A DNA stretch of 11,138 nt, taken from assembly GCA_944331725.1 (NCBI GenBank), contig CALVJE010000029.1, positions 1 to 11,138 of the forward strand, read 5' to 3'. The position numbers and the translations under genes are program-made. The stretch's first letter is position 1; every line of letters starts with the position of its first letter. The notes under the pieces are model-generated. The model ran no database searches and was not told the origin of the DNA. It worked only from the letters and a program-made list of their open reading frames with translations. This document shows positions 1-7,647 of the stretch, in pieces. The DNA comes from an uncultured Bacilli bacterium (GTDB taxonomy: Bacteria > Bacillota_I > Bacilli_A > RF39 > UBA660).

Positions 1-23
1 TTATATGCTCTATATATTTTCAT
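1..23 (-). CDS. 5' end of a gene cut by the window edge, product unknown
   Basis: An ATG at 23 follows a strong Shine-Dalgarno sequence (AAAGGGAGG, about 32-40) at a good 8-base spacing, and the frame stays open to the window edge as M-K-I-Y-R-A-Y. Seven residues are too few to name a product. It lies downstream of the terminator at 120-148, so it probably starts a new transcription unit. I found no convincing -35/-10 pair in the 95 bases before it. Confidence 0.6.
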
Positions 24-119
24 ATGGCGAACCTCCCTTTAGTAACTTAAGTGTACTGTATAGAAGATATGTTTGTCGATGCATTTTTTCGATTTTCAAG
101 TATAACTTTCCTATTATAC

Positions 120-148
120 AAAAAATATATCATCAAGATATATTTTTT
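120..148 (-). terminator. Symmetrical intrinsic terminator after the ireB-mltG-trmR operon
   Basis: A perfect 12-bp inverted repeat (arms 120-131 and 137-148, loop 132-136) has six A/T pairs at its outer end, so a U-tract follows the hairpin on either strand. It starts five bases past the stop codon of the last operon gene. It should terminate that minus-strand operon and would also work on the plus strand. Confidence 0.8.
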
Positions 149-152
149 TAGA

Positions 153-521
153 TTATTTATTTAGTTCTTTTATATTAACTACTTCTCCTATTTCAACTTC
201 AGAACTATTTTCTCTTGCTGCTTGCCAACAAGATGTAATATTAAAACTTCCATCTCCATCAGGTAACCAAACCATTATTAAATTTAATATTGATGGTAAT
301 AAAAATATTATAATAGCTGATACAACTTGTGAGATTATTTTTCTAATAAAATGTTTTTGATCAGGATCTGTTACAATCCTTACTATTGTTATGATTAAAC
401 TAACAATTAATATTATAGGTACTATTATACAAATAATATTAAAAGCAGTTTGAGTTAAAGATAATATATGGGCTAATGCATAATCATTACAAGCATCAGC
501 AGTGGCTAATACATAAACCAT
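153..521 (-). CDS. Small two-helix membrane protein, resembling VirB2/TrbC pilin topology
   Basis: This 122-residue protein of unknown function has two hydrophobic helices, roughly residues 25-50 and 62-86, joined by a short charged loop (TDPDQKHFIRK). The positive charges in the loop place it in the cytoplasm, so both ends should face outward. C11 and C98 would then lie on the same outer side and could form a disulfide. Helix, short loop with a D-P-D-Q turn, helix is the layout of VirB2/TrbC-like pilins and small holin-like proteins. That is a resemblance of shape, not a recognised homology. The ATG follows GAGGTG at a 6-base spacing and is 10 bases after the trmR stop, so it is the last gene of the ireB-mltG-trmR operon. 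This gene is not part of the Bacillus version of that cluster as I know it. Confidence 0.8.
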   Translation of the reverse strand: MVYVLATADACNDYALAHILSLTQTAFNIICIIVPIILIVSLIITIVRIVTDPDQKHFIRKIISQVVSAIIIFLLPSILNLIMVWLPDGDGSFNITSCWQAARENSSEVEIGEVVNIKELNK

Positions 522-531
522 TTAAAACACC

Positions 532-1134
532 TCACTTAGTTTTCTTTTCGCTAACAGCTATACCATCACCAACATCATATATAGTTGTATTATATCTATC
601 ATTATTTTTTAAGAAAGTAATATAATCTTTTATCTTCCTAACTATACCTCTTAAATTACGACTAACTATTTCTTTTTCATTCTTCTTAACTAATCCATGA
701 AAATACATATTATCAGTAATTATATATCCTTCAGGATTTAAATTTCTTTCAAATAGTTCAAAGAACTTAATATTCTGTGCTTTAGCAGCATCTATAAATA
801 TTAAATCATACTTATCATCTAATTTAACATTTAAAGCATCGTTAAATATAGGTGTAATTCTATCTTCTAAGTTCATTTTCTTTATATTCTTAAGAGCTTC
901 CATATATCGTTGTTCATCACGCTCTATTGTTGTAACTTTTAAATTAGGACTACACAAAGTCATCATAATTGCCGAATATCCTATAGCAGTTCCTATTTCT
1001 AAAACATTTTTTATTTGATGTTTAATAATAAATGTTGTTAAAAAATCCATTCCTGCATCTTGCATAATAGGTACTTTATTAGCAATAGCATATTCTTTTA
1101 TTTCTTTTATTTGTGTATAAGTATTCTTTACCAT
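532..1134 (-). CDS. trmR: SAM-dependent O-methyltransferase, probable tRNA 5-hydroxyuridine methyltransferase TrmR
   Basis: This is a class I SAM methyltransferase of the Methyltransf_3 (caffeoyl-CoA OMT-like) family, 200 residues with the chosen start. Motif I is VLEIGTAIGYS (residues 44-54). The acidic metal/SAM motif is FIDAAK (113-118), followed by TDN (140-142). In Bacillus subtilis the family member in the same position beside mltG, YrrM/TrmR, methylates 5-hydroxyuridine to 5-methoxyuridine at wobble position 34 of tRNAs. The assignment here rests on family plus synteny. The frame extends to a GTG at 1140, but GGAG at about 1141-1146 is correctly spaced (7 bases) only for the ATG at 1134. 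That start overlaps the end of mltG by 7 bases, suggesting translational coupling. The stop is TGA, the only one among the complete genes here. Confidence 0.85.
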   Translation of the reverse strand: MVKNTYTQIKEIKEYAIANKVPIMQDAGMDFLTTFIIKHQIKNVLEIGTAIGYSAIMMTLCSPNLKVTTIERDEQRYMEALKNIKKMNLEDRITPIFNDALNVKLDDKYDLIFIDAAKAQNIKFFELFERNLNPEGYIITDNMYFHGLVKKNEKEIVSRNLRGIVRKIKDYITFLKNNDRYNTTIYDVGDGIAVSEKKTK

Positions 1135-2186
1135 ATCCACTCTCCGTTTTCTTTTAGTTCTCTTACTTTCTCTTCGTGTTCACTAGCACTTCTAGTAAAG
1201 TAAACATTTCTATTTTTATCGGCTACAAAATATAAATAATCACTTACTTCAGGATAAAGTGCAGCTTCTATACTCGATATTGAGGGATTACATATTGGTC
1301 CAATTGGAAGACGTCCTGCCATTTCACTACTTCTTGTATTATATGGATTATATGTATTAAACATTTCACTTGTTAAATCAGAATCCATTTCTTCATTAAA
1401 AGCATAATAAGTAGTAACATCACTTCCAAGGTTCATACCACTATTTAATCTATTATTAAAAACACTTATAATCATCTTTCTATCTTCAGTTTTAACACCC
1501 TCAAGTTCAGCCATACTAGCTAAAGTTAAAGCACTATGAACACTGCCTTGTTCCAATATTTCTCTATATGGTTCCAAATTATTAGCTTCTTCATCTAATA
1601 AAGTAGTTATTATCTCTTCACTAGTTAAATCAGTTAAAGCAAATTCATAAGTATCAGGAGCAAGATACCCTTCTAAAGGATAATATATCTCTTCATTTAG
1701 TATATCACTACTTAAAAACCAATAATTACTTATCAAACTACTAAGATACTCTCTATTATTAATAGTATTTATAAACTCTTCTTCTGTTATATTAGTAGAC
1801 TCTGCTATTATTTTAGCATAATCTCTAACAGTTTCTCCCTCTTTAAAAGTTAATCTAATACTATCAGAATTATTACCTTTTTCTAATATTCTAACTATCT
1901 CATCTAAAGTCATACTTTTCTTTAAAAGATAAGTAGAAGCTTTAAGACTACTAATATTATTTAACTTAAGATATGCTTTAAAAAACATTTCATTTCTAAT
2001 TAAGTTTTTATCACGTAAAGTCTTGGCAATATTATCTGTAGACATACCACTAGGAATAACTACCTCAATATCTGCATTACTACTATTATCAATTGGACTA
2101 GTATTATACTGATAAAATACAAACATTCCAATTAGAATTAAACCTATAACACCAAGTACTAAAGCTAATACACGTTTTTTATTCAT
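1128..2186 (-). CDS. mltG: Endolytic murein transglycosylase MltG (YceG family)
   Basis: MltG is a membrane-anchored lytic transglycosylase that cleaves nascent glycan strands and so ends peptidoglycan polymerisation at the outer membrane face. The 352-residue protein has one N-terminal membrane helix (about residues 6-25) and then an extracellular YceG domain. The catalytic-glutamate region reads A-S-M-A-E-L-E-G, with E227 aligning to the catalytic Glu of the usual A-S-I-V-E-K-E. The family block LPIGPICNP, followed by a YLYFVAD stretch, is present near the C-terminus. The usual L-Q-S-D-P-T is altered to L-G-S-D-V-T. A TTG at 2201 would add five residues, but the Shine-Dalgarno GGGAG (2195-2199) overlaps it and sits 8 bases before ATG 2186, so I chose that. 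DUF1292-mltG-trmR is a conserved Bacilli order. Confidence 0.93.
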   Translation of the reverse strand: MNKKRVLALVLGVIGLILIGMFVFYQYNTSPIDNSSNADIEVVIPSGMSTDNIAKTLRDKNLIRNEMFFKAYLKLNNISSLKASTYLLKKSMTLDEIVRILEKGNNSDSIRLTFKEGETVRDYAKIIAESTNITEEEFINTINNREYLSSLISNYWFLSSDILNEEIYYPLEGYLAPDTYEFALTDLTSEEIITTLLDEEANNLEPYREILEQGSVHSALTLASMAELEGVKTEDRKMIISVFNNRLNSGMNLGSDVTTYYAFNEEMDSDLTSEMFNTYNPYNTRSSEMAGRLPIGPICNPSISSIEAALYPEVSDYLYFVADKNRNVYFTRSASEHEEKVRELKENGEWIW

Positions 2187-2206
2187 ACTGCCAACTCCCA
2201 AATTGT

Positions 2207-2497
2207 TTATTCTTCATTATTATTAGTTTGTTTTTGTACTTCCTCTTGAATAGTTTCAAGTATTTTCTCTATTACTTGCCATTCTTTATCTGTTTCAATA
2301 GGATCTAATCTAGTAGAATCAGTTCCTGGATAATAAACACTTGCATATACTTGAACATTACCTTTTTCATCTACACTATTATCTGTATAAGCAATATAAC
2401 TTTTATTAGTCTCTTCGTTATCAAAAGTAAATAAAACATCATATACTGTTTCATTACCATATTCATCTTTTAATTTAAATTGATTTTTTCCATCCAT
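2207..2497 (-). CDS. DUF1292 family protein (YrzB-like)
   Basis: This is a small acidic protein of 96 residues. Its sequence (an F-x-L-x-D-E-Y-G-N-E opening, a Y-D-V-L-F-T-F strand, then Y-I-A-Y-T-D) fits the DUF1292/YrzB family, which lies between ruvX and mltG in many Bacillota. No biochemical role is established that I know of. The composition and short beta-strand pattern suggest a soluble cytoplasmic protein, with a charged, probably helical tail from about residue 73. The start ATG is one base after the ruvX stop, with a strong AAAGGAG inside the ruvX end, so the two are translated together. Family assignment rests on sequence pattern plus the gene order ireB-ruvX-DUF1292-mltG. Confidence 0.88.
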   Translation of the reverse strand: MDGKNQFKLKDEYGNETVYDVLFTFDNEETNKSYIAYTDNSVDEKGNVQVYASVYYPGTDSTRLDPIETDKEWQVIEKILETIQEEVQKQTNNNEE

Positions 2498-2498
2498 A

Positions 2499-2915
2499 TT
2501 AATTTCTCCTTTGATCTAAAAATGATTGTAATATAATTGTAGCAGCTACTTTATCTATTATTTTTTTACGTTTTTTTCTACTAGTATTACCTTCTATTAA
2601 GTAATACTCAGCACTTTTAGTAGTAAGTCTTTCATCTTCTAAATAGATAGGAATAGATATATTAGACTCTAAAAATTCTTTAAATTTAAGAGTCTCTTTA
2701 GCTCTATCACCTAAAGTATTATTCATATTCTTAGGTAACCCTAATACTAAAGCATCTATTTGTTCTTTGTTAATAATATTGATTAAGTCATCTAAACAAG
2801 AATTAGGATTATTATCATGATGTAAGACACTATAAGAAGTAGCAATTAAAGCAGTCTTATCACTAATAGCAAGACCAATAGTCTTAGTACCTAAATCAAG
2901 TCCTAAATAGCGCAT
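2499..2915 (-). CDS. ruvX: Putative pre-16S rRNA nuclease RuvX (YqgF family)
   Basis: This is a 138-residue RNase H-fold protein of the YqgF family, whose best-supported role is 5'-end maturation of pre-16S rRNA. The name reflects an older Holliday-junction resolvase proposal. Motifs are visible: an N-terminal strand with D7 in LDLGTKTIG, the internal VLGLPKNMNN block, E95 in EDERLTT, and D121 in IDKVAATIILQ. These acidic residues match the expected catalytic set, so the enzyme looks intact. The ATG shares one base with the ireB stop (TAATG junction), indicating tight translational coupling. Length is normal for the family. Confidence 0.93.
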   Translation of the reverse strand: MRYLGLDLGTKTIGLAISDKTALIATSYSVLHHDNNPNSCLDDLINIINKEQIDALVLGLPKNMNNTLGDRAKETLKFKEFLESNISIPIYLEDERLTTKSAEYYLIEGNTSRKKRKKIIDKVAATIILQSFLDQRRN

Positions 2916-3160
2916 TATTTACTTAAAAAACTAGTAAGTAGAACTTCTACTATTTTACTTCTATCTATAGTTTTTATCTTACTTCTTGCATCTTGATAAC
3001 TTGAAATATAACCCAAATCACCACTAATTAGGTAACCAACAATTTGATTAGTAGGATTATAACCACGTTCTTTTAATGAATTATAAACCTCATACAAAGT
3101 CTTATGTACCTTAGCCTGATCATCAGTTACTATTTTGAACAATCTTGTTTTATCATTCAT
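2915..3160 (-). CDS. ireB: IreB family regulatory phosphoprotein (DUF965)
   Basis: The protein has 81 residues. The family signature GYNPTNQIVGYLISGDLGYI is clear, followed by the D-A-R-x-x-I block, so the assignment to IreB/YrzL (DUF965) is firm. In Enterococcus faecalis IreB is phosphorylated on N-terminal threonines by the PASTA kinase IreK and negatively regulates cephalosporin resistance. Here T5 (N-D-K-T-R) is the obvious candidate site; the second N-terminal Thr of the enterococcal protein is missing. The ATG follows GAGGTG at about 5 bases, and a promoter lies at 3190-3218, so this is the first gene of the operon. In Bacillus alaS precedes it; here alaS is absent from this position. 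Confidence 0.93.
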   Translation of the reverse strand: MNDKTRLFKIVTDDQAKVHKTLYEVYNSLKERGYNPTNQIVGYLISGDLGYISSYQDARSKIKTIDRSKIVEVLLTSFLSK

Positions 3161-3189
3161 ATTATCACCTCACTACAATTACTAAAAAT

Positions 3190-3218
3190 AGTTTAGCATT
3201 TTTTTTAAGTAAGTTCAA
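3190..3218 (-). promoter_or_regulatory. Sigma-A type promoter of the ireB operon
   Basis: TTGAAC (3213-3218) and TAAACT (3190-3195) are separated by 17 bases, with a TG one base ahead of the -10 (extended -10). Transcription would start near 3183, about 20 bases before the ireB start codon, just upstream of its GAGGTG. Confidence 0.65.
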
Positions 3219-3221
3219 GTA

Positions 3222-3247
3222 TAAGAAAGATATTTAAAGTATATCTT
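3222..3247 (-). terminator. Weak hairpin after the 3250-3552 gene, possible terminator
   Basis: A 7-bp inverted repeat (AAGATAT at 3227-3233, ATATCTT at 3241-3247) starts three bases past the stop codon. On the minus strand it is followed by TTCTTATACTT, only a moderate U-rich tail. It could separate this gene from the ireB promoter, but the stem is entirely weak except for one G-C pair. Confidence 0.35.
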
Positions 3248-3249
3248 CT

Positions 3250-3552
3250 TTATAATCCTAAATATTTACTTCTTAAATAAGCAGCTTGTTCACTAGATAT
3301 CATATCTTCTACTTCAGCAGCATTTATATCACTTTGTAACTCACAATAATTACAGTCCCAGTCACTAGGAATATTTCCTTTCTCGATTTTCTCTAAAGTA
3401 TCTTTCATCTTTTCAAGAGAATATCTTAATGGTTCTGGTAAATCTAGTTCTAAATAAGTTTTATCTAATGGTTTACCTGTTTTTTTATCTGTTTCTTTCA
3501 TTTTAAGTCTCATTCCTTTCTCTACGTTCAAGGCACACATAGCCATGAACAA
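3250..3552 (-). CDS. Small protein of unknown function with a C-x-x-C pair; start uncertain
   Basis: I do not recognise this family. The open frame encodes up to 100 residues, charged and probably mostly helical in its second half. The segment SDWDCNYCELQ contains a CxxC pair (possible metal or redox site), followed by an amphipathic tail ending AAYLRSKYLGL. The start is unclear. The TTG at 3552 that opens the frame, and the ATGs at 3546 and 3540, lack a ribosome site. ATG 3513 directly abuts AGAAAGGA, and ATG 3501 has it at 12 bases. The only well-placed Shine-Dalgarno (AAGAAGG, 3576-3582) fits a CTG at 3568 in a different frame, hinting at a frameshifted 5' end. It stands alone between the efflux-operon terminator and the ireB promoter. 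A poor -10-like TATACT lies at 3592-3597. Confidence 0.7.
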   Translation of the reverse strand: MFMAMCALNVEKGMRLKMKETDKKTGKPLDKTYLELDLPEPLRYSLEKMKDTLEKIEKGNIPSDWDCNYCELQSDINAAEVEDMISSEQAAYLRSKYLGL

Positions 3553-3596
3553 TATAATTATTTTTCAGATTAACACCTTCTTTATAAATTAAGTAT

Positions 3597-3626
3597 AACA
3601 AAAATAGATGGAATTTACCATCTATT
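3597..3626 (-). terminator. Intrinsic terminator of the efflux operon
   Basis: A 9-bp inverted repeat (3603-3611 and 3618-3626, loop AATTTA on the plus strand) is followed on the minus strand by TTTTTGTT. The stem overlaps the stop codon of the second ABC gene (3622-3624), so termination is immediate. Confidence 0.8.
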
Positions 3627-5433
3627 CTGCAACACTTTCAAATTGTGAATTATATAGTTCGGCATAAAAACCATTTTTCTTAAGTAATTCATCATGTGTT
3701 CCTTGTTCTACTATATCTCCATCCTTCATTACTAATATAAGGTTAGCATTTTTAATAGTAGAAAGTCTATGGGCGATAACAAAACTTGTTCTTCCTTCCA
3801 TTAAGTTATCCATCGCTTCTTGAATTAATTGTTCCATTCTGGTATCTACACTACTTGTCGCTTCATCCAAAATCAATATTTTTGGATCTTTAAGAATAAC
3901 TCTTGCAATTGTTAATAATTGTTTTTGACCAGCAGAAACATTATCACTTTCTTCATTTAAAACCATATCATATCCTTCTGGCATTGTTCTAATAAAGTGA
4001 TCAACATGGCTTGCAATCGCTGCATCATATACTGCTTCATCATTAGCATTCAAATTACCATAACGAATATTTTCTTTAATAGTATCACTATAAAGCCAAG
4101 TGTCTTGTAAAACCATACCAAAGAGACTTCTTAAATCATCACGTTTCATATCTTTTATATCAACTCCATCTATCTTAATAGAACCGGAAGTTACATCATA
4201 GAATCTCATTAATAGTTTTACAATAGTTGTCTTACCTGCTCCTGTAGGTCCAACAATAGCAATCTTCCCTCCTTTATGCATTTTAGCATTAAAATCATTA
4301 ATAATAATTTTATTTTTGTTATAACCAAACTTAACATCTTCAAAAGTAACGGTATTACCCATCTTGTCTAAGTCATATGTTACTTTCTTAACTTCAGGAA
4401 CTTCTTCTTTTTCTTCTAAGAATTCAAAGACACGCTCTGCAGATGCAACCATTGATTGAATCATATTACCTATTTGCGCGATTTGTGAAAGTGGATTCAT
4501 AAAGTTTCTGATATATTGTGTAAATGATAAGATATCACCTACTTCTATTTTATTCTTTATAACTAAATATCCTCCTAAAATAGATATTAAGACATAACCA
4601 ATATTACCTATAAAGTTCATAATTGGATGCATCATTCCTGAGAAGAATTGTGCTCTCCAAGCAGAGTTATATAATTTTTCATTAGTTTTATTAAAGTCTT
4701 CTATAGTCTTATCTTCACCATTAAATAGTTTAATAACAGTATGACCAGAATAAGCTTCTTCTATAGTACCATTTATATCACCTAAATACTTTTGTTGATT
4801 TAAAAAGTATTTTTGAGAGTGTTTCATAATAAAACTCATCATAAATAAAGCGATAGGTACTATTACTAGAGTTACTAAAGTCATTAGAGGACTTATTGTT
4901 AACATCATAACTACTACACCAATTAAAGTTGTAATAGAAGTTAATAAATGTGATATTGATTGATCTAAACTTTGAGATAAGGTATCAACATCATTCGTAA
5001 CTCTTGATAATATTTCTCCTGTTGTTTTACTTTCAAAATATGAAAGTGGTAATTTATGCATTTTATGAGATATTTGTTCTCTTAAATTAAAGGTAACTTT
5101 TTGGTTTACACCACTCATAATAAAAGCTTGTAAATATTGGAAAATTGCACTGACTATATATAGAGATAATAAAGTTAAAAGAATAATTCCTACTTTAGAA
5201 AAATCAATTCCATTAGTAGTTCCCATTACTTTACCTAATAGTCCATTAAATATTTCTGTTGTTGCTTGTCCTGATATTTTAGGTCCAATTATTGAGAAAA
5301 CAGCACTACTAATAGCGAAGATAACAACAAAGGCTAAACTTACTTTATATGTACCTAAATATTTAAGTAATTTCTTTAAAGTTCCTTTAAAGTCTTTAGC
5401 TTTACTTACTGCTCCCATTCCTCCTCTAGGCAT
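3622..5433 (-). CDS. ABC exporter half-transporter, catalytically competent subunit of a heterodimer
   Basis: The 603-residue membrane-nucleotide-binding fusion has a six-helix exporter domain (about residues 30-330) and a C-terminal ATPase domain (about 360-600). Walker A is GPTGAGKT (395-402), Q-loop Q443, Walker B ILILDE with catalytic E524, and switch histidine H555, so this chain supplies a complete ATP-hydrolysis site. Its signature is N-V-S-A-G-Q (498-503) rather than L-S-G-G-Q, a deviation expected on the chain facing the degenerate site. The architecture matches heterodimeric multidrug exporters such as TM287/288, EfrCD and BmrCD. The start ATG overlaps the partner gene's end by 8 bases and has AGGAGGAG at 7 bases, so the two subunits are coupled. 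Substrate is not readable from sequence; drug or lipid-like amphiphile export is inferred from family and the TetR neighbour. Confidence 0.93.
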   Translation of the reverse strand: MPRGGMGAVSKAKDFKGTLKKLLKYLGTYKVSLAFVVIFAISSAVFSIIGPKISGQATTEIFNGLLGKVMGTTNGIDFSKVGIILLTLLSLYIVSAIFQYLQAFIMSGVNQKVTFNLREQISHKMHKLPLSYFESKTTGEILSRVTNDVDTLSQSLDQSISHLLTSITTLIGVVVMMLTISPLMTLVTLVIVPIALFMMSFIMKHSQKYFLNQQKYLGDINGTIEEAYSGHTVIKLFNGEDKTIEDFNKTNEKLYNSAWRAQFFSGMMHPIMNFIGNIGYVLISILGGYLVIKNKIEVGDILSFTQYIRNFMNPLSQIAQIGNMIQSMVASAERVFEFLEEKEEVPEVKKVTYDLDKMGNTVTFEDVKFGYNKNKIIINDFNAKMHKGGKIAIVGPTGAGKTTIVKLLMRFYDVTSGSIKIDGVDIKDMKRDDLRSLFGMVLQDTWLYSDTIKENIRYGNLNANDEAVYDAAIASHVDHFIRTMPEGYDMVLNEESDNVSAGQKQLLTIARVILKDPKILILDEATSSVDTRMEQLIQEAMDNLMEGRTSFVIAHRLSTIKNANLILVMKDGDIVEQGTHDELLKKNGFYAELYNSQFESVAE

Positions 5434-7633
5434 TTTCTAACTCCTCCTTTGAAAGTTGAGACTCAGCAATCTCACGATAAACTGAACAACTTTTAATTAA
5501 GTCTTGATGAGTTCCAATACCAACTACTTTACCTTCATCAAGTACAACTATTTGATCTGCTTTTAGTATAGTATTAATACGTTGAGCGACGATAAAGATA
5601 GTTGAGTCTTTTGCATATTCATATAAAGCTTTACGAAGTTCAAAATCAGTCTTAAAGTCAAGGGCAGAGAAGCTGTCATCGAATATGTAAATTTCTGGAT
5701 CTTTAGCGATTGCTCTTGCGATTGATAATCTTTGCTTTTGTCCTCCAGATACATTAGTACCTCCTTGACTAATACGACTTTTATATCCATCCTTTTTAGC
5801 TAAGATAAACTCTTCTGCTTGGGCAATACGTGCTGCTTCTATCATCTTCTCATCAGACATATCTTCATTACTATATTTAATATTAGATTCTATTGTTCCT
5901 GAGAATAACACTCCTTTTTGAGGAACATAACCAATCTTATCGTGTAAATCTTTCCCTCTTACATCTTTTACATTAATACCATCAACTAATATTTCTCCTT
6001 TAGTAACATCATAAAGTCTTGGTATTAAGTTAATAAGAGTACTTTTACCACTACCAGTAGAACCAATAAAAGCGGTTGTTGTTCCAGGTTTTGATGTAAA
6101 TGTTACATCAGTAATAACATCTTCATCACTATCAGGATATCTAAAACTAACATTTTTAAATTCTACTAAACCTTTAATTCTCTTACTAAATGTTTTAGGT
6201 TTTTCTGGATCTTTAATAGATTCATCTTTCTCTAATACTTCCATAATACGGTTAGCAGAAACATTAGCACGTGGTAACATAATAGAAAACATTGATATCA
6301 TTAAGAATGACATAATTATTTGCATTGAGTACTGAATAAATGCTAACATATCTCCAACTTGTAATAAGCCTTCATCTATTTTATGAGCACTAGTCCAAAT
6401 AATTAGAACAACAATACCATTCATAATAAACATCATACCTGGCATCATAAAGTTCATTACTCTATTAACAAATAGGTTTGTTTTCTTTAAGTTAGTATTC
6501 GCTTTACTAAATCTTTCTTCTTCATATTTTTGATTAGAGAAAGCTCTAATTACGGGAATACCTGTAATAATTTCTCTTGTTACTTGGTTTAATTTATCTA
6601 TTAGTTTTTGTACTTTCTTAAATTTAGGCATAGTAAGAGCAAATAAAGTAAATATTAATGTTAATACACAAACTATTCCTAACCAAATAATATAAGTCAT
6701 TGATGGTGCTGTCTCAAGTACTTTTGAAACGGCACCGATTGCAACTATTGGAGCATAGATAAATAGTCTTAGAGTCATAATAATCATCATTTGTACTTGT
6801 TGAATATCATTAGTACTTCTAGTAATTAATGATGATATACCTATTTCTTTATACTCTGCTGTACCAAAGTTTAAGACTTTCTTAAATTCTTTCTTTCTAA
6901 CACGTTTAGATAGACCAGAACCAACTCTAGCACCTAATAGTACTGTTAGAATTGTTGCAGTTACACTTATTAGAGAAAGTCCTAACATCTTAAGTCCTGT
7001 AATTATAATGTAATTAGTCTGAATAGCATCAGTATTAAGCCCTACTTCTATATATTCTTGTTTAATCGCTGCAACGGCACTTTGACTAATAATACTATCT
7101 GGCATTGCAGAAAATTGTTCATTAATAGATTTTCTCATATCATTAAGTTCATTACTAGGTAACATTTTAATGATATCTATTATAGCCATATCTTGCATAG
7201 ACTCTGGCATATCTTTTTTAATTTCATTTTGAATGTTAACTGCTTCCTTCTCTTCACTAGTTAACATATAATCGACAAGGATAGCTTTTTCTAAGTCACT
7301 ATTAGATTTTTCTTCATTTTTAATGACATAAACTGGCTCTTCACTTAAGATATCATAGTCATGTTCATCACTTTTTTCAGTAACTAACTCATAATTAGAT
7401 AAAATCTCTTCTTTTTCTTTATCACTTACAAAAAGTAAAATCTCATCTAATTTAGATTTTCTAACTACTTTAGGATTAACTTCTTCTATACCACCTTGTT
7501 GTACTCCTACGTTAATAATATTAGAAGTATACTGGGGTATAGTTAAATCACAGTTCGCTTGAACTATTAGTAGTAAAATAATTAGAATAACTGATAAAAT
7601 ATTATCTTTTAAATATCTAAATATCTTTAACAT
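5426..7633 (-). CDS. ABC exporter half-transporter, degenerate-site subunit with large extracellular insert
   Basis: This 735-residue partner of the downstream 603-residue subunit has a first membrane helix at about 12-30, then a long hydrophilic insert (about 42-205) before the second helix. The remaining exporter helices and the ATPase domain (about 485-730) follow. Walker A GSTGSGKS (524-531), Q572 and the signature V-S-G-G-Q (628-632) are normal. The Walker B end is I-F-D-D, with D653 in place of the catalytic Glu, and the switch His is replaced by Q684 (VAQRINTI). This is the degenerate-site pattern of TM287/EfrC/BmrC-type subunits, so the pair should have one active and one nearly inactive site. 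The insert is probably an extracellular cap. The gene follows tetR by 14 bases with AGGAGGAG at 8 bases from ATG. Confidence 0.93.
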   Translation of the reverse strand: MLKIFRYLKDNILSVILIILLLIVQANCDLTIPQYTSNIINVGVQQGGIEEVNPKVVRKSKLDEILLFVSDKEKEEILSNYELVTEKSDEHDYDILSEEPVYVIKNEEKSNSDLEKAILVDYMLTSEEKEAVNIQNEIKKDMPESMQDMAIIDIIKMLPSNELNDMRKSINEQFSAMPDSIISQSAVAAIKQEYIEVGLNTDAIQTNYIIITGLKMLGLSLISVTATILTVLLGARVGSGLSKRVRKKEFKKVLNFGTAEYKEIGISSLITRSTNDIQQVQMMIIMTLRLFIYAPIVAIGAVSKVLETAPSMTYIIWLGIVCVLTLIFTLFALTMPKFKKVQKLIDKLNQVTREIITGIPVIRAFSNQKYEEERFSKANTNLKKTNLFVNRVMNFMMPGMMFIMNGIVVLIIWTSAHKIDEGLLQVGDMLAFIQYSMQIIMSFLMISMFSIMLPRANVSANRIMEVLEKDESIKDPEKPKTFSKRIKGLVEFKNVSFRYPDSDEDVITDVTFTSKPGTTTAFIGSTGSGKSTLINLIPRLYDVTKGEILVDGINVKDVRGKDLHDKIGYVPQKGVLFSGTIESNIKYSNEDMSDEKMIEAARIAQAEEFILAKKDGYKSRISQGGTNVSGGQKQRLSIARAIAKDPEIYIFDDSFSALDFKTDFELRKALYEYAKDSTIFIVAQRINTILKADQIVVLDEGKVVGIGTHQDLIKSCSVYREIAESQLSKEELENA

Positions 7634-7647
7634 AAATCATACTCCTC

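Noticed and set aside
41..57. Imperfect palindrome around ACTTAAGT before the gene at the window's left edge
   Set aside because: AT-rich and imperfect; such palindromes are common by chance at this base composition, and there is no associated promoter.
532..534. TGA read as tryptophan (Mollicutes code)
   Set aside because: TGA ends trmR at the expected family length, the next gene has its own ribosome site, and TGG is used for Trp, so the standard code fits.
5563..5790. 75-codon minus-strand frame inside the 735-aa ABC subunit
   Set aside because: It overlaps the ATPase domain of a clear gene in another frame and has no ribosome site; an alternate-frame shadow.
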